From Actinomycetes bacterium (GTDB lineage: Bacteria > Actinomycetota > Acidimicrobiia > Acidimicrobiales > RAAP-2), in assembly GCA_021846325.1 (NCBI GenBank), contig JAJZBX010000015.1:1-47632 (forward strand): a DNA stretch of 47,632 nucleotides, given 5' to 3'. The position numbers and the translations under genes are program-made. Numbering within the stretch: the first letter of the stretch is position 1; every line of letters begins with the position of its first letter. Below are positions 26,459-33,913 of the stretch, piece by piece. Below the pieces are notes generated by a model that saw only the letters and a list, made by a program, of their open reading frames with translations, was not told where the DNA came from and searched no databases.

Positions 26459-27297
26459 GCGGCCAGTCCCTCGTCATCCTGGCCGCCGGTCGGGCCCGCC
26501 GTTACGGCGGGCTCAAGCAGCTCGCCCCGATTGGCGTGCACGGCGAGGGGGTCATCGACCTGATCGCGTCGGACGCGATGGCGGCCGGCTTCGAACACCT
26601 GGTGCTGGTGGTGAACCCCGAAACCGGTCCCGAGATCCGCCGCCACGTGATGACGACGTGGCCCCGGTCGTGGTCGGTCGACTTCGCCGTCCAAGAGCAC
26701 CCGCGCGGCACCGTGCCCGCGACGTTGGCCGCGCTCGCGCACCTGGATGCGTCGGCCCCCTTCGCGATCTCCAACGCCGACGACCTCTACGGCCGTGACG
26801 CCTTCGCGCTGCTGGGCGAGCACCTGGCGAACAGGGCCACCAACTGCCTGATCGGCTTTCGCCTCGATCACGCGCTCGTCGGGGACCTGCCGGTCTCTCG
26901 CGGCGTCTGCAACGTCGTCAACGGCCACCTCACCGACATCGTGGAGCGTCGCCAGGTGCACGACTCGCCCGACGGGTTCGTCGCGGACGACGGCCTCTCC
27001 CCGGTCTTCCTCGACCCCGAGACCACGGTCTCGATGAACCTCTGGGGCTTCCAGCCCGCGATCTGGCCCCTGCTGTCGCGCGCGATGGACCAACACGACT
27101 TCAGCGACGGCACCGAGGCGCTGTTGCCGGTGTTCGTCGGCTCGATTCTGCACCACTACCCGATGCGCTTTGACGTACTGCTGACCTCCTCGCGCTGCGT
27201 CGGGGTGACCCACGCCGACGACCTGGCGCTCGTGCAGATGGACGTGCGTCTGCAGGTCGAGCTCGGGGAGCGTCCCGAGTTCGCCTTCACCGACTGA
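26455..27297 (+). CDS. Nucleotidyltransferase-like protein
   Basis: A 280-residue protein with a sugar-nucleotidyltransferase-type N-terminus: VILAAGRARRYGGLKQLAPIG, where canonical enzymes have LAAG-x-GTR, and the metal-site-like NADDLYG near residue 105. The C-terminal half lacks a left-handed beta-helix. It may transfer a nucleotide to a sugar phosphate or related molecule. It is coupled to fabH by an ATGA overlap, which could place it in lipid or glycan precursor synthesis, but no specific pathway is shown. Its stop abuts the convergent dnaE2 stop. Confidence 0.8.
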   Translation: MSGQSLVILAAGRARRYGGLKQLAPIGVHGEGVIDLIASDAMAAGFEHLVLVVNPETGPEIRRHVMTTWPRSWSVDFAVQEHPRGTVPATLAALAHLDASAPFAISNADDLYGRDAFALLGEHLANRATNCLIGFRLDHALVGDLPVSRGVCNVVNGHLTDIVERRQVHDSPDGFVADDGLSPVFLDPETTVSMNLWGFQPAIWPLLSRAMDQHDFSDGTEALLPVFVGSILHHYPMRFDVLLTSSRCVGVTHADDLALVQMDVRLQVELGERPEFAFTD

Positions 27298-30200
27298 TCA
27301 ACACCAGTCGCGCGAGGGGGCCGCGTCGATCGCTAGCGCCTCGACCGACTCCGCGGCCAGCGCGATGGTCCCCTGTCCGCGCTGGAGCGAACCGCGCACG
27401 ACCAGCGCCGAGGACCGGCCGGCCACCGGCGACCAGCGAGCCCACGCCCCCTTGGAGAAGATCACGTTCACGTGACCGGTCTCGTCTTCGAGGTTGAGAA
27501 AGACGGCGCCGTTGGCCGTCTCGGGGTGCTGGCGGTGGGTGACCACCCCGGCGACCGCCACCCGCCGCTGCTCGGCGCCGACCAGCGAGGCCGCCGTCAC
27601 CACGCCCCGTGCGCGCAGGGTCCCACGGATCAGCTCCATGGCCGTTGACTCGGGGGTCAGTCCGAGTGACCAGAGGTCGTCGGCGACTCGCTCCAGCGGG
27701 GTGCTCGACGGTAACGCCGGGGCGAGCAAACCGGTCACGACGCCAGCGAGGCGGTCCGGGGTCGCCTGCGCCGCGGCCCCGGCCGTCCAGGTGAGGGCCC
27801 GTCGCGACGGTCCGAACGCGTCGAGGGCGCCGGCCGCGGCGAGCACCTCGAGGTTCGACTGCGAGCACCCGGCGCGGCGAGCCAGATCCATCGGGTCTTC
27901 GTACGGCGCCGCGGCGACGATGCGGGCGGCCAGCTCGTCGCCGACGCCGCGCAGCGCCCCCAGGCCCAGGCGCACCGCGGGACCCTCGCGCGCTCCCTCG
28001 AGCGTCGCGCCGACCCCCGAGACATTCACGTTCGGACGCTGGACCTGGACCCCGTGGCGACGGGCGTCGGCCACCAGGCTCTGGGGCGACCAGAAGCCGA
28101 GCGGCTGGGCGTTCAAGAGTGAGACGAGAAAGGCCGCCGGGTAGTGGTACTTGATCCAGGCCGAGCAGTAGACCAGGTGGGCGAAGGAGACCGAGTGAGA
28201 CTCGGGGAAGCCGAAGTTGGCGAAGGCCGCGAGGGCGTCGAAGAGCTGGTCGGCGGTCTCACCGGTAATCCCGTTCTCGGCCATGCCGGCGTAGAGCCGG
28301 CTCTTCAGCTTCAGCATGCGCAGCGTCGATCGCTTGGCGGCCATGGCCTGGCGCAGCTCGTCGGCTTCGGCCGGCGAGAAGCCGGCCACCGCGACGGCCA
28401 TCTCCATGAGCTGCTCTTGAAAGAGGGGCACGCCGAGGGTGCGCGCGAGGATCGGCTCGAGTCGGGGATGCGGGTAGGTGACCGGCTCCTCGCCGCGTCG
28501 ACGACGGATGTAGGGGTTCACCGCTCGACCCTGGATCGGCCCGGGACGAATCAGGGCGACCTCGATCACCAAGTCGTAGAAGCAGCGCGGGCGTACGCGC
28601 GGCAGGGTCGCCATCTGGGCGCGGGACTCGACCTGAAAGACGCCAACGGTGTCGGCCTCGCACAACAGGTCGTAGACGGCCCTCTCCTGGGGCAGGCACC
28701 CCAGGTCGAGACGCACGTCGTGAAAGGCCGCCACCGCGTCGACTGCCCGGTGCAACGCCTCGAGCATCCCCAGCCCCAAGAGATCAAACTTCACCAGTCC
28801 GATCGCCGCGCAGTCGTCCTTGTCCCACTGCAGCACCGACCGCTCAGCCGTGCGGGCCCACTCGACCGGACAGACCTCGAGCACCGGCCGATCACAGAGC
28901 ACCATCCCCGCCGAGTGCAGTCCGAGGTGACGGGGTCGGTCGAGCAGCTCTTCGACCATCGTGCTCATCAGCGCGGACGTCGACGCCGGCACCGCGTTGC
29001 CCGCCGGGTCCGCGCACCACGCGTCCACCTCGGGCTCGGCGAACCCGAAGGCGCGCGCGACGTCACGTCGAGCCGAGCGTCGCCGGTAGGTGATCACGGC
29101 CGCGACCTGCGCGGCGTGTCGGCGCCCGTAGCGCCGGTAGACGTACTGGATGACTTCTTCGCGTCGCCCCGACTCGATGTCGACGTCGATATCGGGCGGA
29201 CCGTCACGCGCCGGCGAGAGGAAGCGCTCGAAGAAGAGATTGAGCGACACCGCGTCGGCGTTGGTGATGCCGAGCGCGTAGCAGACCGCCGAGTTCGCCG
29301 CCGAGCCGCGACCCTGGCAGTAGATGTTCTCGGCTCGGCAGAACTGCGTGATGTCCCAGACCGTCAAGAAGTAGCCGGCGAAACCGAGGCTCCCGATGAC
29401 GCCGAGCTCGTGGTCGATCTGGCGCCACGCCCCCGCCACCCGTTCGGCCCCGCGCACGCCGTAGCGCTCGATCGCCCCTCGGGTGACCAGCTCCTCTAAG
29501 TACGCCTGCTCGCTCGATCCGTCGGGCGTGGGGAACCGGGGCAGGTTCGGGGCGACGAGGCGCAGGTCGAAGACCACCGATCGGCCGAGCTCACCGGCCC
29601 GATCGACCACCCCCGGCCACCGCGCAAACCGGCGGCGCTGCTCGGCCGCGCTGCGCAGGTGGGCGAGGGGTGACGCGGCGAGCCACCCCTCCATCTCGAG
29701 CAGCGACCGTCGAGCCCGGGTCGCCGCGAGCACGCTGGCGCGCGCGAAGGCGTCGGGTGCGGCGTAGTGCACGTTGCCGGTCGCGATGACGTCGACGCCG
29801 GCCTCCACGGCGAGCTGGGCCAGTACGTCGTTGCGCGCGACGTCGTCGGGCGCCCCGTGATCCCAGAGTTCGACCGCCAGGTTGTCGCGTCCGACGACCT
29901 CGATGAGCCGGGCCAATTCGCGCCGAGCCGCGCGCGGACCCTCGGCGACGAGTGCCCGGGTGAGGGGGCCCTTACGGCACCCGCTCAGCACGAGCCAGTC
30001 ACGCGCGCCGGCGAGGTCGTCGAGCGTGAAGCGCGGCGACCCCTTCTCCCCCCGGGCGAGGTGGGCTTCGCCGAGGGTCGTGGCCAGGTGGCGATACCCC
30101 TCGGGCGACCGGGCCAGCACCACCACGTGATCGCCCGTCGGGTCGGGCACCCCGACCCGGTCATCGTCGCCGCCGAGGGTGATCTCGGCGCCAAAGGCCG

Positions 30201-30384
30201 TCGCGAGTCCAAGGGCCCGCGCCGCCTCGGCGAAGCGCACCACCCCGTAGAGTCCGTGGTGGTCGGTGAGCGCGAGTCCCGCCAGACCCAGCCGGACCGC
30301 CTCGGCCACGAGCTCCTCGGGGTCGCTCGCCCCATCGAGAAAGCTGAACCCCGAGTGCGCGTGCAACTCGACGTAGTCCTCCAT
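27298..30384 (-). CDS. dnaE2: Error-prone DNA polymerase DnaE2
   Basis: A C-family polymerase of 1028 residues. An N-terminal PHP domain (VELHAHSGFSFLDGAS) is followed by palm and fingers with PDIDVDIESGRREEVIQY, the metal-binding region of DnaE-type enzymes, then a helix-hairpin-helix region and a C-terminal OB fold (GVVTHRQHPETANGAVFLNL). DnaE2 does mutagenic translesion synthesis with ImuA' and ImuB after DNA damage. The true start is ATG 30384, within the imuB stop (TGATG); the frame continues upstream only as a shadow of imuB. It is the last gene of the SOS cassette on the minus strand. Confidence 0.94.
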   Translation of the reverse strand: MEDYVELHAHSGFSFLDGASDPEELVAEAVRLGLAGLALTDHHGLYGVVRFAEAARALGLATAFGAEITLGGDDDRVGVPDPTGDHVVVLARSPEGYRHLATTLGEAHLARGEKGSPRFTLDDLAGARDWLVLSGCRKGPLTRALVAEGPRAARRELARLIEVVGRDNLAVELWDHGAPDDVARNDVLAQLAVEAGVDVIATGNVHYAAPDAFARASVLAATRARRSLLEMEGWLAASPLAHLRSAAEQRRRFARWPGVVDRAGELGRSVVFDLRLVAPNLPRFPTPDGSSEQAYLEELVTRGAIERYGVRGAERVAGAWRQIDHELGVIGSLGFAGYFLTVWDITQFCRAENIYCQGRGSAANSAVCYALGITNADAVSLNLFFERFLSPARDGPPDIDVDIESGRREEVIQYVYRRYGRRHAAQVAAVITYRRRSARRDVARAFGFAEPEVDAWCADPAGNAVPASTSALMSTMVEELLDRPRHLGLHSAGMVLCDRPVLEVCPVEWARTAERSVLQWDKDDCAAIGLVKFDLLGLGMLEALHRAVDAVAAFHDVRLDLGCLPQERAVYDLLCEADTVGVFQVESRAQMATLPRVRPRCFYDLVIEVALIRPGPIQGRAVNPYIRRRRGEEPVTYPHPRLEPILARTLGVPLFQEQLMEMAVAVAGFSPAEADELRQAMAAKRSTLRMLKLKSRLYAGMAENGITGETADQLFDALAAFANFGFPESHSVSFAHLVYCSAWIKYHYPAAFLVSLLNAQPLGFWSPQSLVADARRHGVQVQRPNVNVSGVGATLEGAREGPAVRLGLGALRGVGDELAARIVAAAPYEDPMDLARRAGCSQSNLEVLAAAGALDAFGPSRRALTWTAGAAAQATPDRLAGVVTGLLAPALPSSTPLERVADDLWSLGLTPESTAMELIRGTLRARGVVTAASLVGAEQRRVAVAGVVTHRQHPETANGAVFLNLEDETGHVNVIFSKGAWARWSPVAGRSSALVVRGSLQRGQGTIALAAESVEALAIDAAPSRDWC

Positions 30385-31460
30385 CAGTCGTAGACCCCCA
30401 CGAGCCACCACCGGCCCCTCTCGGCCGCGACCAACACCGCCTCGCCGGTGTCGAGCAGGAGTTGCACGTGGGCCCGACGACGCGGGGCGATCCACCACCG
30501 CTCCACGCTCGGCCACGGCCCGGCGTGCCACACCACCACGCGCGCGGCCCCCGAGGTGAACCCCAGCGTGCTCGGGCGAGCGTTCAGGGACCCTCGCGCA
30601 TCGACTCGGACGATCTCGCTCGTCTCATCGCGCAACTCGACCGTCACCGGGTGGGCGAGCACGGTCGCCGGCGAGGGTGCGCGCAACTGGCCCGGCCACG
30701 GCGCGTTGTCGGCGACCGGTGGTGCTGGCGCCCCCCAGGGAACGAGCGTCGCGCGATCCTGGGGCGTTCGACCACCGCGAACCCCCGCCACGACGACGGC
30801 GTCACTGCCGAGCCGACGGCGCAGGCGCAGCACCGCGGCGTGGGCCCGCTCGTCGGCGGCGCCCCGTTGACCGAAGAACCCCCGCTGCTCGTCGGGGCGA
30901 TCGGCCTCGCGCAATCGCCGCAGCCGGCCAGCGAGGCGCGCGTCTCGCTGGCCCGGCAGCTCGGCGAGTTCACCGCGCGCGACCCGGTGCAGTTGACCCA
31001 CCGACGCGCTGAAGCGCTCGGCCACGCGCGCCGCGGCGAGCTCAGCGAAGTCGCCCACCGTGATCAACCCGAGTCGCCGACCGGTCGTCGCGAGGTCGGC
31101 CCGCCCGAGGACCGCGAGGGGGCGCGAGCGCCGATACTCGTTAGTACCGTCGCGCGGTAGCACGACACCCTCACGCGCCGCGAGTTCGACACAAAAGAGG
31201 CCGTCGGCCACCCCGATCGACGGCTGGTCACCGAGTACGTCGCGCACCGTGGCCCCGACCACCTCGAGCACCCGGTCCTCGCCGCCAAAGAACCGGCTCG
31301 GACCGCGCGACGGCAACGCGTAGAACCCGAGACGGACCAACTCGGTGAAGGGGCAGATCACGCTCAGCGCGTCGAGCAGCGCGAGCGAGTCGCGCAGGGT
31401 CGAACCGTCGAGTGCCTCGACGCGCAGCGATTCGACCCAGACACCGATCAGCCGCTCCAT
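30384..31460 (-). CDS. imuB: ImuB-like Y-family polymerase homologue (short N-terminus)
   Basis: A 358-residue protein. The region FYALPSRGPSRFFGGEDRVLE matches the ImuB/DinB palm, a helix-hairpin-helix and little-finger region follow, and the C-terminus RWWLVGVYD is typical of ImuB. ImuB is the non-catalytic hub that brings DnaE2 to the beta clamp. Compared with mycobacterial ImuB (about 500 residues or more) the finger region near the N-terminus (usually ARAAGVRRGL and similar) is missing and the whole protein is short, so catalysis is even less likely. ATG 31460 directly follows the imuA' stop, and its own stop overlaps dnaE2. Confidence 0.88.
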   Translation of the reverse strand: MERLIGVWVESLRVEALDGSTLRDSLALLDALSVICPFTELVRLGFYALPSRGPSRFFGGEDRVLEVVGATVRDVLGDQPSIGVADGLFCVELAAREGVVLPRDGTNEYRRSRPLAVLGRADLATTGRRLGLITVGDFAELAAARVAERFSASVGQLHRVARGELAELPGQRDARLAGRLRRLREADRPDEQRGFFGQRGAADERAHAAVLRLRRRLGSDAVVVAGVRGGRTPQDRATLVPWGAPAPPVADNAPWPGQLRAPSPATVLAHPVTVELRDETSEIVRVDARGSLNARPSTLGFTSGAARVVVWHAGPWPSVERWWIAPRRRAHVQLLLDTGEAVLVAAERGRWWLVGVYD

Positions 31461-32117
31461 TCAAACCACCGCGGCCCGGCCTCGTCGGTTCGGCAGCACA
31501 ACAACGTGCTCGCCGGCTCGCACGCCCGCTCGACCTTCGATCCGCACGGTCAGGGTGCGCCCGTCGAGTCGTGACGACGTCGTCCAGCGCGAGCGCGTGA
31601 TCACGAAGGAGAGATCGACCGGCAGTGGCCACGCGGTGGTGGTCTCACTCACGACGATCAGCACCGCCCCGCGCTCGCGCACCCGATCCATCAACACGCG
31701 CGCGCTGCCCACGGCCGCGCGCCCCGGTGGCCGCACCACCACCACGTCAACGCCATCGAGGAGATCCGCAACGGACTCGGCCCACGCCCCTCGAGGACGC
31801 GGTACGAAGAGCACCCGGCGCAGGTCGATCCCGAGATCGGCCATCGCGACGACGCCGGGATCATCGACCCCCACGACCGCCGCCCAGTGACCCCGCGCAC
31901 TCGCGCCGGTGAGCAGGCTGAGCGCGAGACTCAGCCCCCCCACCCCGGGTGACGCCTGTACCGCGATCGTCGTGCCCCGACGCAAACCGCCGCCCGGCAC
32001 CAGGTCGCACCAGGGGTCCTCGAGGGTGATTCGTCGATGCGTCGCGAGGGTGACCGGTCGTAGGGTGGCGGCCAGATCACGAGGAACGGGGGGACGTGAG
32101 GCTAAAAAAGCGAACAT
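31461..32117 (-). CDS. imuA': ImuA'-like RecA-fold protein
   Basis: About 218 residues. The start is ATG 32117, which lies inside the LexA box; the frame continues upstream only as a shadow of the SRAP gene. The protein has a RecA-like core, but the P-loop reads ASPGVGGLSLALSLL and lacks the usual lysine, as in other ImuA' proteins. A hydrophobic strand DVVVVRPPG may be a Walker B remnant. It is the first gene of imuA'-imuB-dnaE2, the actinobacterial mutasome, and should help recruit DnaE2 to damaged DNA. Confidence 0.85.
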   Translation of the reverse strand: MFAFLASRPPVPRDLAATLRPVTLATHRRITLEDPWCDLVPGGGLRRGTTIAVQASPGVGGLSLALSLLTGASARGHWAAVVGVDDPGVVAMADLGIDLRRVLFVPRPRGAWAESVADLLDGVDVVVVRPPGRAAVGSARVLMDRVRERGAVLIVVSETTTAWPLPVDLSFVITRSRWTTSSRLDGRTLTVRIEGRAGVRAGEHVVVLPNRRGRAAVV

Positions 32118-32124
32118 ATGTTCG
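32111..32124. promoter_or_regulatory. LexA (SOS) box
   Basis: CGAACATATGTTCG is a perfect palindrome matching the actinobacterial SOS box GAAC-N4-GTTC. It lies between the divergent imuA' and SRAP genes and contains the imuA' start codon (32117-32115 on the minus strand). A minus-strand -10-like TACTCT (32132-32127) ends 9 nt before that ATG, so LexA would cover the transcription start of imuA'. The SRAP start is 63 bp away, so its control by the same site is plausible but less certain. Confidence 0.92.
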
Positions 32125-32186
32125 TAAGAGTAGCCAGTCCCGGTGACGCCCGCCAGTGGCCTATCGTCGTACCAGAAAGGAGCCCC

Positions 32187-32879
32187 GTGTGCGGACGCGT
32201 CGCCCTCGTTAGCCCCCCCAACCGGCTCGCGCGACTGCTCCAGGCGACCCTCGCGTCCGGACTCGACGACGAGGTGCGACCGAGCTGGAACGTCGGACCG
32301 CAACAGCGACTCTTCGCGGTGAGCCAGCGCGACGGGGTCCGCGTGCTCGACGTCTACCGCTGGGGACTCCTGCCGAGTTGGGCGAAGGATCCGGCCATCG
32401 CGAACCGCCTCTTCAACGCCCGCGCGGAAACGGTCGCCGAGAAGCCGTCGTTTCGCAGTGCCTTCGCCAAGCGGCCCTGCGCCATCGCGATCGACGGCTT
32501 CTACGAATGGGACCACCGCGAGGGTCACCACCGCCAGCCTCACTACTTCACCCGCGTCGACGGCGAACCGCTCGTCGTCGCGGGTCTCTACGAGCGGTGG
32601 GGACCCGACGACGAGCCCGTCGCCACCTGCACCATCATCACCACCTCGCCGGGTCCCGACATGGACGGAATCCACGACCGCATGCCCGTGATCCTCGAAC
32701 TACGCGACGTCGAACCGTGGCTCGACGTCGTTGGCCACGATGCCGACGAGCGGCTCTTGCTCCTGGGACCGGCGCAACGCGCGACGCTGACCCACCACGC
32801 CGTAGGCTCGGCGGTCGGCTCAGTGCACAACGACGGACCGTCTCTGATCGAGCCCGTCGATGCCCCGCCGCTCTTCTAA
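32187..32879 (+). CDS. SRAP domain protein (YedK/HMCES family)
   Basis: A 230-residue SOS-response-associated peptidase family protein. The start must be GTG 32187, because the catalytic cysteine has to be residue 2 after Met removal (Met-Cys-Gly-Arg); AAAGGAG precedes it by 6 nt. Other active-site residues are Asn77 (FNARAET), Glu107 (DGFYEW) and His163 (GIHDRMP). HMCES/YedK proteins crosslink to abasic sites in single-stranded DNA and shield them. The gene is divergent from the mutasome across the LexA box, which ties abasic-site protection to translesion synthesis. Its last codons form the start of a 486-bp tandem duplication. Confidence 0.95.
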   Translation: MCGRVALVSPPNRLARLLQATLASGLDDEVRPSWNVGPQQRLFAVSQRDGVRVLDVYRWGLLPSWAKDPAIANRLFNARAETVAEKPSFRSAFAKRPCAIAIDGFYEWDHREGHHRQPHYFTRVDGEPLVVAGLYERWGPDDEPVATCTIITTSPGPDMDGIHDRMPVILELRDVEPWLDVVGHDADERLLLLGPAQRATLTHHAVGSAVGSVHNDGPSLIEPVDAPPLF

Positions 32880-32921
32880 CGGCGCCGGCATCCACCGGCG
32901 TGATCGGCCGAGAAAGCCGAA

Positions 32922-32965
32922 GACCCCGAGTGACCAGTGGGCAAGCCCGCCAGCCCCTCGGGGTC
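32922..32965. other. Nested hairpin downstream of the SRAP gene (also at 33408-33451)
   Basis: GACCCCGAG (32922-32930) pairs perfectly with CTCGGGGTC (32957-32965). Inside, GTGGG (32937-32941) pairs with CCCGC around CAAG. About 70 nt further, CGTCGT and ACGACG enclose a GCGA (GNRA-type) loop at 33034-33049, and GACCGGT (33142-33148) pairs with ACCGGTC (33163-33169). This could be the SRAP terminator or part of a structured RNA; the strand is not determined. Confidence 0.6.
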
Positions 32966-33231
32966 CCCGAAGGCACGTCGCTCGCTGACCCGTGTCGGAC
33001 GGGCCACCGTGTGACGGCGGTGCTCACGGTATTCGTCGTGCGAACGACGGGCCGAACCCCGTCGCCCGGCGAGTGGCTCCGTCCCTCTTTCGAGGTCCCT
33101 CGCCCCTCCGTCGACTTCCCCTCGCGGTTCCGCCGATCGTCGACCGGTACTCCGTGAACTACACCGGTCACTGTGTCAGACCGGTGGGGACTACGAAAGG
33201 GTTTCGAGCCCATCGGGGGGAAATCGAGAAC

Positions 33232-33316
33232 TTATACCCACGAAACTTCGTGGTTATCCACGGCGATCACACCAACGTCACCAGTTATCCACGACATAGG
33301 CGCACCTTGTGCACAA
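33232..33316. other. DnaA-box-like cluster and palindrome (also at 33718-33802)
   Basis: TTATCCACG occurs at 33254-33262 and 33285-33293, one base from the consensus DnaA box TTATCCACA. TTGTGCACAA at 33307-33316 is palindromic, so both strands read TTGTGCACA, one base from the actinobacterial TTGTCCACA. CCACGAA and TTCGTGG (33239-33254) form an adjacent palindrome with a 2-nt centre. The cluster is repeated intact in copy 2. No dnaA, dnaN or AT-rich unwinding element is nearby, so it is not an obvious oriC. Confidence 0.5.
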
Positions 33317-33863
33317 CCAGCGGGGGCCCGGATCTCGCGTCAACGTCAGCTCAGCGCTCTTCTAACGGCGCCGGCATCCACCTGCGTGATCGGCCGAGAA
33401 AGCCGAAGACCCCGAGTGACCAGTGGGCAAGCCCGCCAGCCCCTCGGGGTCCCCGAAGGCACGTCGCTCGCTGACCCGTGTCGGACGGGCCACCGTGTGA
33501 CGGCGGTGCTCACGGTATTCGTCGTGCGAACGACGGGCCGAACCCCGTCGCCCGGCGAGTGGCTCCGTCCCTCTTTCGAGGTCCCTCGCCCCTCCGTCGA
33601 CTTCCCCTCGCGGTTCCGCCGATCGTCGACCGGTACTCCGTGAACTACACCGGTCACTGTGTCAGACCGGTGGGGACTACGAAAGGGTTTCGAGCCCATC
33701 GGGGGGAAATCGAGAACTTATACCCACGAAACTTCGTGGTTATCCACGGCGATCACACCAACGTCACCAGTTATCCACGACATAGGCGCACCTTGTGCAC
33801 AACCAGCGGGGGCCCGGATCTCGCGTCAACGTCAGCTCAGCGCTCTTCGAGACCCGGCGCACG

Positions 33864-33901
33864 CAACGATGCCCCGGCGCCAAAGCGCCGGGGCATCGTT
33901 G
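33864..33901. terminator. Strong hairpin terminator between the repeat and livK
   Basis: CAACGATGCCCCGGCGC (33864-33880) pairs perfectly over 17 bp with 33885-33901 around a CAAA loop. It ends 12 bp after the livK stop. There is no T-tract on either side, as in many actinobacterial I-shaped terminators. It can work for livK and for transcripts coming from the left. Confidence 0.85.
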
Positions 33902-33913
33902 AATCCGTAGCCC

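Larger units (their letters stand above)
32869..33848. repeat. 486-bp tandem duplication (two copies plus 8 bp)
   Basis: Copy 1 is 32869-33354 and copy 2 is 33355-33840, followed by a third start of 8 bp (CGCTCTTC). I found a single difference: G at 32897 versus T at 33383. The CGCTCTTC 8-mer at 32869, 33355 and 33841 marks the likely recombination points. Copy 1 begins in the last three codons of the SRAP gene. No convincing gene is inside; the frames seen there repeat between copies and lack ribosome sites. Each copy has several hairpins and DnaA-box-like nonamers (see separate entries). This is the only long non-genic stretch of the window, about 1 kb. Confidence 0.95.

Noticed and set aside
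28144..29499. 451-residue plus-strand frame inside dnaE2
   Set aside because: Shadow of dnaE2 with biased composition and no motif.
32992..33474. Frames inside the 486-bp repeat (about 155-160 residues)
   Set aside because: They repeat simply because the DNA is duplicated, lack ribosome sites, and show no family features.
32869..33840. Chromosomal replication origin
   Set aside because: DnaA-box-like nonamers are present, but there is no dnaA/dnaN/rpmH context and no AT-rich unwinding region; kept only as a DnaA-box-like cluster.
32869..33840. CRISPR array
   Set aside because: Only two long copies, no short repeats with spacers and no cas genes.
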